A DNA stretch of 64,000 nt from Cryobacterium levicorallinum (lineage in GTDB: Bacteria > Actinomycetota > Actinomycetes > Actinomycetales > Microbacteriaceae), in the NCBI RefSeq assembly GCF_004402405.1, contig NZ_SOFE01000023.1, positions 432,297-496,296 of the forward strand, in the 5' to 3' direction. Positions 52,909 to 60,720 of the stretch are shown here, in pieces. A program made the position numbers and the translations under genes. The notes under the pieces are model-generated. The model made no database searches, was not told the DNA's origin, and saw only the letters and a program-made list of their open reading frames with translations. Numbering within the stretch: the stretch's first letter is position 1; each line of letters begins with the position of its first letter.

Positions 52909-55900
52909 TTGGCTGCGTAGCCGGGCTTCTCTGCGGGGTCTGACTTCTCTGCGCGGTCTGACTTCTCTGCGCGGTCTGACTTCTCTGCAGGGTCTGACTT
53001 CTCTGCAGGGTCAGGCTCCACCAGGCTGATGAACGCGCTGAGTTCGGTGACACCGGCCGGTGTCACCGGCAGATACTCGGTCAACGCCGGCGAATAGACC
53101 AGGTACGCGGCCCATTTCGCGCGTGAGATGGCGACGTTCAGTCGGTTCTTCATGATCAGGAACGACAGGCCGCGCGGCACATCCTCGGCCGAACTGGCCG
53201 CAAGCGTAACGATCGCGACGGCGGCCTCCTGGCCCTGGAATTTGTCGACGGTGCCAACCCGCACGCCCGGGTAACCTGCAGCGTCGAGGGACTGCCGCAC
53301 CAGGGTGAGCTGGGCGTTGTACGGCGTGACGACGATCACGTCGGCTTCGGTCAGCGAGTCATTCCGCCGGTCGGCACTCGGGTCGGTCCACAGCCGGCCG
53401 AGCGTGGTCTGCACGAGGTCTACCACGACATGAGCTTCTTCGGGTGAGCAGATGGCGTTGCCGGTGTGCACGACGGGCACCGCGTGCACACCGGGCGCAA
53501 TGCCGGCGAGCGACCGGGTCGAGGTGACCGGGTTGGCGCGCAACAGGCCGCCATAGGACAGCCGGGAAACGGGAGCGGTCACCGCCGGATGCATGCGGCG
53601 ACTTTCGGCGAGAAAATAGCCCCGGTCGGCGGGCAGCACGTCGTGGCCGGTGGCGACCCAGCCGAGCGCGGACTGGTCGATTGGCTCGGGATGGGTGCCC
53701 TGACTGACCTGCGGTAGTTGCTGCGGGTCGCCCAGCAGCAGCAGATTCTGGGCGCCCACGCTCGACGCGATCGTCGGAGCGAGTGAGAACTGCCCGGCTT
53801 CGTCGACGACGAGCAGGTCCAGACTATGGCGCGGAACGCGCGCGGGATTGCTGAAGTCCCAGGCGGTGCCGCCGATCACGAATCCGGTCGCGGCATGGTC
53901 GAGCGCGAAGAGCAGCTGGCCATCCTTCGGCAGTACAGTGAAGGCGGCATCGGCCGGGTCGGCCCCGGTCTTCGCCACCTTGCCAACGAGGTCCGGATCG
54001 AGCTCCGCCGAAACGACAGCGCAAAGAAGATTCTCGACGACCGCATGGGATTGCGCGACGACACCGATCTTCCAACCGTGCTGCTGCACGAGCGCGGTCA
54101 TGACGTGGGCACCGAGATAGGTTTTGCCGGTCCCGGGCGGCCCTTGGATCGCGAGGTAGGAGTGGTCGAGGTCGAGCAGCGTCGCAATGACGGCGTCGAT
54201 CGTGGTGCCAGCGGCCGCGACGGCCGTCAGCTGCCCCGTGCGGGTACGCGGCGGAGTGCGGCGCAGAATGTCGACCATCGGGTCGCTCGGCCAGCGCGGC
54301 TGGGCGTCGACGATGGCAGCGGCCCATTCATCGATGGCGGGCTTCTGCTGCATCGGCCGCGGCGGGGCAGCCGGAGCGAGGGCGCTCGGCCGGTGATCGT
54401 ATCGAGCAACGTCTTTGAGGAGCGTCTCTTCGACCAGGATGCCACCGTCGTCGCTGACTTCGAGCACTTTCACAACGCGGTGGGTGCGCGCGCCGTCGGA
54501 GGTATCCGGGTTGGGGAACGGCCCCGGGTAGTCGTAGAGCACATAGGGCCCGGCCTGGTCGCCGGGCTTGATGCTGCTGCCCGGAGCGAGCCGCCCACGC
54601 AGCCAGAGGTGGCGGCGGTCGACGCGCTGCTGGCCCTCACGAAACCAGTCGCGTTCCACGGCAACGTGTTCGACGACGAGCACATCGCGGGTGTCCTGCC
54701 ATTCGTCGATCGGGTACTCGAGCCGAAAATAGTGCCCCCACCAGAAACTCTTCTGCTCGCGCCGGTGGTAGTCGATCGCTGCGGCGGCAAAGGCGGCCGC
54801 GGTCTGGTCTACGCTGCGCGGGGTGTGGCTGATCGGGGCCGCGAGGGCGAGCAGGGCGTCCCGCACCGGCGACGGCTCTACCGTGTCGGCATCCGCTTCG
54901 AGTGGCGTGCCAGCAGTGCGGATGCCGGCCCCGCGTGCCAGCGCGCGCAGCCAGTCGCGCAGGCGCAGCGTTGACACGCAGTCGTAGCGGTTGTAGTCGG
55001 CGATGGAGTCGAGCATGCGCTGCGCTTCGGCCCGATCTCCGTGCTCGTGCAGGTCGCGGGCTGCGGCGTATTCGGTTATGGAATCGGACGCATTGGTGAC
55101 CTCGCCACCGCGCAACTCGGCCCCCATGTAGAGGGGTTCGAGCTTCTTGATCGAGTAGGAACGCGACCCCACGCGCATCGTCTTGCGAACCAGCGGGTAC
55201 AGGTCGACCAGCACGTTCTCACGCAACAGCTGGTCGATCTGGTCTTCGCCGACGCCGTGCCGAGCGGCCAGGCTGAGTAGGTGAGTGCGCTCGTACGCGG
55301 CGTAGTGGTAGACGTGCATGCCCGGAAACCGCGCTCGGCGATCGGCGAGGTAAGCCAGAAAGTCGGTGAGCGCCACGCGCTCCTCGGCCCAGCTGTGTGC
55401 CCAGAAGGCATGAAAGGTTTCATCGGTGTCGACCAGTCCGAACAGGTAGTCGAGGCCCCACTGCGTGCTGGTGCCCGCGGTCGCGCTGCCTTCCGTCACG
55501 GCTCCCTCCGTCACGGCTCCCTCCGTCACGGCTCCCTCCGACGCGGCTCCCTCCGACGCGGCTCCCTCCGACGCGTCTCCCTCAGACGCGTCTCCCTCAG
55601 AGTAGAGCGGGTCACCCTCGAAGTCGAAGAAGATGTCGCCGGGGTTCGGTTCGGGCAGCACCATCAGTGCACCCGCGTTGTACAGGTCAACCGGCGGGGC
55701 AGTGCCCGCCACCGCCTGCAGCTGCAGCCGCGCCTGCGTGCGCAGGGCGGTGAGCGTCGACTCGGCCATTCCGTCGGTACTGCCGGTCGATGCCGCGAGG
55801 TCGTCAATGGTGCGGATGCCGCCGGCCGCCAGCCGGGCACGCTGCGAAAGCCGCAGCCCGGCAACCAGCAGCGGATCGCGCTGCTCCTGCACCTCGGTCT

Positions 55901-56597
55901 CACAGCTGGCACAACGCCCGCAGACGGTGTACCGCGGGTCTCCCCAGGCGACGGCGACGGTGTCGGCGAGACGCTCGGCAATGATCTGCACCAGGCGCTG
56001 CCGGCGTTTGCGATAGACCGGCCGAATGTCGGCGAGCCGGTGCACGCTCACGGAACCGTCGCCGAGCAGCAGTTCGACCCGACGAGCCGTGGCAACTCCG
56101 AAGCGCTCCAGTTGCTCGGCGTAGGCGGCGAGCTGCAGCAGCGCTGTAACCCGGGCATGCCGGGCGAGTTTGGTGTCCTGCAGCAGCCAGCAACCGTCGC
56201 TCTGGCGCACGATGAAGTCGGCGAACCCGAGGAAGGCGATATCTGCGGTGGGCGAGCCGAAGTCGGGGTCAAAGAACGTGGCCTGAAAGACGACTTCAGC
56301 GCCAGTGCTGAAAGCGAGCCGCGTGTCGTCGGCGGCTGTCCCGAGGGCGCGGCGGTCCATCCGCTCTGGACGGGCAATTTCGACCACAGATTGGCCGAGC
56401 CGGTACCGCTCAAGTACCCGTTGTTCGTGCTCGTCACCGAGCCGGGACGTGCGTTCGAGCATGGCGTCGACCGGGTCGGGCACGACGTCGATGCGGCCGA
56501 GCCGCGCGTCGATGCGGCGCAGGAAGGCAAATTCGCAAACGGATGCAGCACTCAGGTCACTTGCACTCGTCACCACGCTGCCGTCCAGTAAAAACAT
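52905..56597 (-). CDS. TM0106-type RecB-like nuclease fused to SF1 (UPF1-like) helicase
   Basis: A 1230-residue protein. The N-terminus is a PD-(D/E)XK RecB-like nuclease (GFADFIVRQ, LLQDTKLARHA) with a cysteine motif CGRCASCE near 228 that may bind Fe-S or Zn. A second RNase H-fold nuclease begins IFFDFEGDPLY near 323 and continues to YNRYDCVSTLRL. The C-terminal helicase has Walker A GPPGTGKTYL (about 820), DEAGQ (about 932), GDPQQLPQVSQG, TVDKFQGQEA and AISRAKWAAY. Two in-frame tandem repeats are listed separately. The ATG at 56597 has AAGGGTGGG upstream; a start at 56642 is less supported. Function is probably DNA repair or processing. Confidence 0.85.
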   Translation of the reverse strand: MFLLDGSVVTSASDLSAASVCEFAFLRRIDARLGRIDVVPDPVDAMLERTSRLGDEHEQRVLERYRLGQSVVEIARPERMDRRALGTAADDTRLAFSTGAEVVFQATFFDPDFGSPTADIAFLGFADFIVRQSDGCWLLQDTKLARHARVTALLQLAAYAEQLERFGVATARRVELLLGDGSVSVHRLADIRPVYRKRRQRLVQIIAERLADTVAVAWGDPRYTVCGRCASCETEVQEQRDPLLVAGLRLSQRARLAAGGIRTIDDLAASTGSTDGMAESTLTALRTQARLQLQAVAGTAPPVDLYNAGALMVLPEPNPGDIFFDFEGDPLYSEGDASEGDASEGAASEGAASEGAVTEGAVTEGAVTEGSATAGTSTQWGLDYLFGLVDTDETFHAFWAHSWAEERVALTDFLAYLADRRARFPGMHVYHYAAYERTHLLSLAARHGVGEDQIDQLLRENVLVDLYPLVRKTMRVGSRSYSIKKLEPLYMGAELRGGEVTNASDSITEYAAARDLHEHGDRAEAQRMLDSIADYNRYDCVSTLRLRDWLRALARGAGIRTAGTPLEADADTVEPSPVRDALLALAAPISHTPRSVDQTAAAFAAAAIDYHRREQKSFWWGHYFRLEYPIDEWQDTRDVLVVEHVAVERDWFREGQQRVDRRHLWLRGRLAPGSSIKPGDQAGPYVLYDYPGPFPNPDTSDGARTHRVVKVLEVSDDGGILVEETLLKDVARYDHRPSALAPAAPPRPMQQKPAIDEWAAAIVDAQPRWPSDPMVDILRRTPPRTRTGQLTAVAAAGTTIDAVIATLLDLDHSYLAIQGPPGTGKTYLGAHVMTALVQQHGWKIGVVAQSHAVVENLLCAVVSAELDPDLVGKVAKTGADPADAAFTVLPKDGQLLFALDHAATGFVIGGTAWDFSNPARVPRHSLDLLVVDEAGQFSLAPTIASSVGAQNLLLLGDPQQLPQVSQGTHPEPIDQSALGWVATGHDVLPADRGYFLAESRRMHPAVTAPVSRLSYGGLLRANPVTSTRSLAGIAPGVHAVPVVHTGNAICSPEEAHVVVDLVQTTLGRLWTDPSADRRNDSLTEADVIVVTPYNAQLTLVRQSLDAAGYPGVRVGTVDKFQGQEAAVAIVTLAASSAEDVPRGLSFLIMKNRLNVAISRAKWAAYLVYSPALTEYLPVTPAGVTELSAFISLVEPDPAEKSDPAEKSDRAEKSDRAEKSDPAEKPGYAAN
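52923..53012 (-). repeat. 18-bp tandem repeat, five copies, at the 3' end of the helicase gene
   Basis: It encodes five hexapeptides of the type D-(P/R)-A-E-K-S in a highly charged tail. Copies differ by one or two bases, so the array is recent or homogenised. Confidence 0.9.
55482..55601 (-). repeat. 15-bp tandem repeat, eight copies, inside the nuclease-helicase gene
   Basis: It encodes eight pentapeptides of the type (S/T)-E-G-(A/D/S)-(A/V), placed directly after the GDPLY motif of the RNase H-like domain. Adjacent copies are identical in pairs or triplets, as expected of slippage expansion. Confidence 0.9.
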
Positions 56598-56687
56598 GCG
56601 CCCACCCTTGCTTTTTTCGAGCGTATCGGACACCACCGACATACAGTCCGAACCGCCAGCCGGCCACCCGCCCCGGCCACAACGCAC

Positions 56688-56716
56688 AACGGCCCGGCAG
56701 AATCTGCCGGGCCGTT
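56688..56716. terminator. Terminator downstream of the ANTAR regulator
   Basis: AACGGCCCGGCAGA and its complement form a hairpin 17 nt after the stop of the minus-strand regulator. The outer AA/TT pairs give short A and T ends on both strands. Confidence 0.65.
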
Positions 56717-56733
56717 CTATCTGATGAGTGCCG

Positions 56734-57339
56734 CTACTTCTTGGCGCTGAGCTGCTCGATGATCGCCTGCGACACGTCGTGCATGGTGAGACGACGGTCC
56801 ATCGAGGCTTTCTGAATCCAGCGGAAGGCCTCCGGCTCGGTCAAGCCCATCTTCTCGTTCAGCAGGCCCTTGGCCCGGTCGACGAGCTTACGGGTCTCGA
56901 ACCGTTCGACCAGGTCGGCGACCTCGGCCTCAAGGGTGATGATCTGGCTGTAGCGCGAGAGGGCGATCTCGATGGCCGGCAGCAGGTCGTTGGGGGTGAA
57001 CGGCTTGACGACGTAAGCGAGGGCGCCGGCTTCCGTGGCGCGCTCCACCAGTTCCTTCTGGCTGAATGCGGTCAGCAGAACCACCGGAGCGATGTGCTCC
57101 TTGGAGAGGCGTTCAGCCGCGCTGATGCCGTCGAGCTGGGGCATCTTGACGTCCATGATGACCAGGTCGGGGCGGAGCTCCCGCGCCAAGGCGACCGCAG
57201 TTTCTCCGTCACCGGCTTCGCCGACGACTTCAAAGCCGTTGTCGCGCAGAATCTCGACGATGTCGAGGCGAATGAGGGATTCATCCTCAGCGACGACAAC
57301 GCGGCGCGGAGGGGTGGGGGTGCTGTCTTGGTCGGTCAC
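56734..57339 (-). CDS. pdtaR: ANTAR-domain response regulator (PdtaR-like)
   Basis: Two-component regulator that acts on RNA (antitermination) rather than DNA. It has 201 residues: receiver domain 12-130 with E18/D19, phosphoacceptor D63 in IMDVKMPQLD, T in LTAFS and K in VKPF; then a coiled-coil and ANTAR domain (about 140-198, VDRAKGLLNEKMGLTEPEAFRWIQ). The partner histidine kinase is not in the window. The GTG at 57339 has TAGGCT exactly 6 nt upstream. Confidence 0.9.
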   Translation of the reverse strand: MTDQDSTPTPPRRVVVAEDESLIRLDIVEILRDNGFEVVGEAGDGETAVALARELRPDLVIMDVKMPQLDGISAAERLSKEHIAPVVLLTAFSQKELVERATEAGALAYVVKPFTPNDLLPAIEIALSRYSQIITLEAEVADLVERFETRKLVDRAKGLLNEKMGLTEPEAFRWIQKASMDRRLTMHDVSQAIIEQLSAKK

Positions 57340-57351
57340 GAGGAAAGCCTA
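57340..57351 (-). promoter_or_regulatory. Candidate leaderless -10 for the ANTAR regulator
   Basis: TAGGCT (57346-57351, minus strand) is followed by TTCCTC and the GTG start codon. There is no ribosome binding site. Confidence 0.5.
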
Positions 57352-57376
57352 CGGTATTCTGAACGAGTAGTTGTAA

Positions 57377-57462
57377 GCCGGTGTGGCGGAATGGCAGACG
57401 CGGAGCACTCAAAATGCTTTGTTCGCAAGGACGTGTGGGTTCGAGTCCCACCACCGGTACCA
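57377..57462 (+). tRNA. tRNA-Leu (anticodon CAA)
   Basis: The 86-nt gene has a 7-bp acceptor stem (GCCGGTG with CACCGGT, one G-U pair), anticodon loop CTCAAAA, a long variable arm typical of leucine tRNAs, the T-loop TTCGAGT, and an encoded CCA end. Confidence 0.93.
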
Positions 57463-57513
57463 GAAATCACGGCAAGTTTGTGTTGACACGCCCGCACCTG
57501 TCAGGCTGGACCG

Positions 57514-57684
57514 ATGATGAATAACATGGCGTATTGGGGCTACCTGTCTTTACTGATCTATCCGGCGCTGATCGCACTGGGGTTTTGGGCGGCCTATTTC
57601 GTGATTCGAAACGCCATCCGCTCGGGGCTGCGGCAGCACCAGGAATGGCTCGACGCGCGGGCGCAGAAGCCGCCCGTTCTCTAA
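57514..57684 (+). CDS. Small single-span membrane protein, function unknown
   Basis: A 56-residue open frame with one hydrophobic helix (YLSLLIYPALIALGFWAAYFV, about residues 10-30 apart from a few flanking residues) and a basic C-terminal tail (RNAIRSGLRQHQEW). Start is ATG at 57514, with a second ATG at 57517. A perfect TTGACA lies at 57483-57488 and CAGGCT is 6 nt before the ATG, similar to the leaderless pattern. It is followed by a strong terminator. Codon use fits the neighbours. Confidence 0.65.
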   Translation: MMNNMAYWGYLSLLIYPALIALGFWAAYFVIRNAIRSGLRQHQEWLDARAQKPPVL

Positions 57685-57705
57685 ACCACACGCAACCACA
57701 CGCAA

Positions 57706-57739
57706 AAAAGCCCCGCCGAGATGATCGGGCGGGGCTTTT
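57706..57739. terminator. Bidirectional terminator between the small membrane gene and pyk
   Basis: AAAAGCCCCGCC pairs with GGCGGGGCTTTT; extra A residues lie to the left. It serves both the plus-strand small gene and the minus-strand pyk. Confidence 0.85.
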
Positions 57740-57750
57740 CGCTTGAAGGC

Positions 57751-59196
57751 TTACTTCTTGACGTACGCCGGTGCGACCTCGTTGTGGGCGTCGCCCACGC
57801 GGTGCACGCGAATGTCGTTCGTCGAGCCGACAATTCCGGGAGGGGAACCGGAGATGACGACGACCTTGTCACCGATTTCAGCGAGGCCCTGACCGATGAG
57901 AATGTCATCGACCTGACCGAACATGGCGTCGGTGTGGGTCACCGGCTCCACGAGGTAAGTCTGGATGCCCCAGGTGAGGGCCAGACGACGACGGATGCCC
58001 GGCTCCGGCGTGAACGCCAGCATCGGAATCTTGGACCGCAGACGCGACATACGTCGCGCTGAGTCTCCGGACTCGGTGAAAATGCACAGGAATTTGGCTT
58101 CAACGAATTCGGCGACCTCGATGGCGGCCAGCGTGATGGCGCCACCCTGGGTGCGCGGACGATTGGTGAGCTTGCCGATGCGCTCCAGGCCGTGAATTTC
58201 GGTGGATTCCACAATGCGAGCCATGGTCTGCACCGTGACGACGGGGTACTCTCCGACGCTGGTCTCACCGCTGAGCATGACGGCATCCGCACCGTCGAGG
58301 ACGGCGTTGGCGACGTCGCTGGTTTCGGCGCGGGTGGGCACGGGGCTCAGAATCATTGATTCGAGCATCTGCGTGGCGACGATGACCGGCTTGGCCATGC
58401 GGCGGGCGATCTCAACAGCCTGCTTCTGCACGATCGGCACGGCTTCGAGCGGGAGCTCCACTCCGAGGTCGCCACGGGCGACCATGATGGCGTCGAAGGC
58501 GTCGACGATCTCTTCGAGGTTGTCGACGGCCTGCGGCTTTTCGATCTTGGCGATCACCGGAACGCGACGACCTTCTTCGGCCATGATCTCGTGCACCCGG
58601 GTTATGTCCTCGGCGCTGCGCACGAAGGAGAGCGCGATGAGGTCGGTGCCGAGGCGGAGGCCCCAGCGCAGGTCCGCTTCGTCCTTCTCTGACAGGGCGG
58701 GCACGTTGACGGCCACGCCGGGCAGGTTGATGCCCTTGTTGTTGGAGACGGGACCGGCGACGATGACCTTGGTGGTGACGACGACGCCATCCGTTTCAAC
58801 GACCTGCACCTTGACCTTGCCGTCGTCGATGAGCAAAAAGTCGCCCGGGTGCACATCGTGCGGCAGACCCTTGAAGGTCGTGCCGGACAGTTCCTTGGTA
58901 CCGAGCACATCTTCGGTGGTGATCTTGAAGATATCGCCGACGGCGAGGTCGTACGGGCCGCCCTCGAACTTGCCGAGACGAATCTTCGGACCCTGCAGGT
59001 CGACCATGACGGCGACGGCGCGGCCAGAATCGTTCGCGGCCTTGCGCACGTTGGCGTACACGCTTTCGTGTACCTGATAGTTGCCGTGGCTCAGGTTCAT
59101 GCGACAGACGTCAACGCCCGCGTCAATGAGCGCCCTGATCTGCTCGTAGCTGGACGCTGCCGGCCCGAGGGTGGCAACGATTTTTGCGCGTCTCAT
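57751..59196 (-). CDS. pyk: Pyruvate kinase
   Basis: Final ATP-forming step of glycolysis, 481 residues. The N-terminal KIVATLGPAASS, the active-site signature AKIEKPQAVDNLEEI (lysine near 218) and MVARGDLGVELP are visible; the C-terminal domain is the regulatory fold. GGAG about 10 nt before the ATG supports the start. It is separated from gltD by 66 nt. Confidence 0.96.
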   Translation of the reverse strand: MRRAKIVATLGPAASSYEQIRALIDAGVDVCRMNLSHGNYQVHESVYANVRKAANDSGRAVAVMVDLQGPKIRLGKFEGGPYDLAVGDIFKITTEDVLGTKELSGTTFKGLPHDVHPGDFLLIDDGKVKVQVVETDGVVVTTKVIVAGPVSNNKGINLPGVAVNVPALSEKDEADLRWGLRLGTDLIALSFVRSAEDITRVHEIMAEEGRRVPVIAKIEKPQAVDNLEEIVDAFDAIMVARGDLGVELPLEAVPIVQKQAVEIARRMAKPVIVATQMLESMILSPVPTRAETSDVANAVLDGADAVMLSGETSVGEYPVVTVQTMARIVESTEIHGLERIGKLTNRPRTQGGAITLAAIEVAEFVEAKFLCIFTESGDSARRMSRLRSKIPMLAFTPEPGIRRRLALTWGIQTYLVEPVTHTDAMFGQVDDILIGQGLAEIGDKVVVISGSPPGIVGSTNDIRVHRVGDAHNEVAPAYVKK

Positions 59197-59262
59197 ACTG
59201 GTGAATCTCCAATTTCCGCGCCCGGAGGGCGCAATTACAGCGTAGTGAGGGAAAACTCAGGG

Positions 59263-60720
59263 TTAGAGAGCGAAGGACCGGTCGGTCGGCTTCACGGGGG
59301 AGGGCAATTGCGTCTTGCCTTCCAGGAACTGGTCAACCGCGGCCGCTGCGGCTCGTCCTTCGGCGATGGCCCAGACGATCAGGGACTGGCCGCGACCGGC
59401 GTCCCCGGCGACGAAGACACCCTCGTGGCTGGTCTGATAGTTGCCGTCGCGTTCCACGTTGCCGCGGTTGTCGAAGGGAAGCTTCAGCTGGTGGCTGAGT
59501 TCGTTCGATTCCGGCCCGGTGAACCCCATCGCGAGCAGCACGAGGTCAGCAGGAATTTCCTTCTCCGTGCCGACCTTAGGAACGCGACGTCCGTCGAGGT
59601 ATTCGGTTTCGGCAATGCGAATGGCACGCACCTCACCGAAGTCGTTGGCCAGAAATTCGACCGTCGACGCGAGGTATTGGCGGGTGCCGCCCTCTTCGTG
59701 TGCGCTCGACACCTCGAACAGGGTCGGCGACATCGGCCACGGCTGGCTGTCCGGGCGAGTCGTGCCCGGCTGCTTGCCGATCGCCAGGTTGGTGACGGAT
59801 GCTGCCAGCTGGCGGTGCGCTGTGCCGATGCAGTCAGCTCCGGTGTCACCACCACCGAGCACCACGACGTGCTTGCCCTCAGCCGTGATCTGCGCTTGGA
59901 GGCTTCCGCCGGCACCTAACTTGTTCTGCTGCACGAGGTATTCCATGGCGAAGTGCACACCGGGCAGGTCGCGCCCGGGAATCGGCAAGTCCCGGGGAAC
60001 CATGGCTCCGGTCGCGACCACGACGGCATCATACCGGGCGCGCAGGTCGTCCCAGGTGATGTCCACACCGATGTTGACGTTGGCGCGGAACCGGGTTCCC
60101 TCCGCCGTCATCTGCGCGAGGCGCAGTTCGAGGTGTTTCTTCTCCATCTTGAAGTCGGGAATGCCATAGCGCAGCAGCCCGCCGATACGGTCGTCGCGTT
60201 CGAACACGGCGACCGTGTGGCCGGCGCGGGTCAGCTGCTGGGCTGCGGCCAGGCCGGCGGGGCCGGAGCCCACGACGGCGACAGTCTTGCCGGTCAGGCG
60301 TCCGGGCGGTTGCGGCTGCACCCAGCCCTTGGCGAAGGCCTGGTCAATAATCGACACCTCGACCTGCTTGATGGTGACGGCAGGCTGATTGATGCCGAGC
60401 ACGCACGACGATTCACAAGGCGCCGGGCAGAGCCGTCCGGTGAACTCGGGAAAGTTGTTGGTCGAGTGCAGGCGTTCGATGGCCGCTCGGCCCTCGTCGC
60501 GCCAGACCAGGTCGTTCCACTCGGGAATGAGGTTACCGAGCGGGCAGCCCTGGTGACAGAACGGTACGCCGCAGTCCATGCAGCGGCCGGCCTGCCGTTT
60601 GAGTACGGCCGCGTCACCCTGCTCGTAGACCTCTTTCCAGTCCATCAAGCGGATGGCCACAGGCCGTCGAGCGGGAAGCTCACGTTCCGTGTCCTTTAGA
60701 AATCCCTTCGGATCAGCCAT
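59263..60720 (-). CDS. gltD: Glutamate synthase (NADPH) small subunit
   Basis: FAD/NADPH subunit of GOGAT, 485 residues, passing electrons to the large subunit. The N-terminal cysteine clusters are C47, C50, C55, C59 and C98, C102, C106, suited to two [4Fe-4S] clusters. The FAD site [14 protein letters not shown] and the NADPH site [10 protein letters not shown] are present. Its ATG overlaps the gltB stop by 8 nt, so translation is coupled. Confidence 0.95.
   Translation of the reverse strand: MADPKGFLKDTERELPARRPVAIRLMDWKEVYEQGDAAVLKRQAGRCMDCGVPFCHQGCPLGNLIPEWNDLVWRDEGRAAIERLHSTNNFPEFTGRLCPAPCESSCVLGINQPAVTIKQVEVSIIDQAFAKGWVQPQPPGRLTGKTVAVVGSGPAGLAAAQQLTRAGHTVAVFERDDRIGGLLRYGIPDFKMEKKHLELRLAQMTAEGTRFRANVNIGVDITWDDLRARYDAVVVATGAMVPRDLPIPGRDLPGVHFAMEYLVQQNKLGAGGSLQAQITAEGKHVVVLGGGDTGADCIGTAHRQLAASVTNLAIGKQPGTTRPDSQPWPMSPTLFEVSSAHEEGGTRQYLASTVEFLANDFGEVRAIRIAETEYLDGRRVPKVGTEKEIPADLVLLAMGFTGPESNELSHQLKLPFDNRGNVERDGNYQTSHEGVFVAGDAGRGQSLIVWAIAEGRAAAAAVDQFLEGKTQLPSPVKPTDRSFAL

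Noticed and set aside
52923-55601. CRISPR-like regular repeats
   Set aside because: Both arrays are contiguous tandem repeats of 15 or 18 bp in frame with a coding gene and have no spacers.
57377-57462. Integration (att) site at tRNA-Leu
   Set aside because: No integrase, no repeat of the tRNA 3' end and no mobile genes follow within the window.
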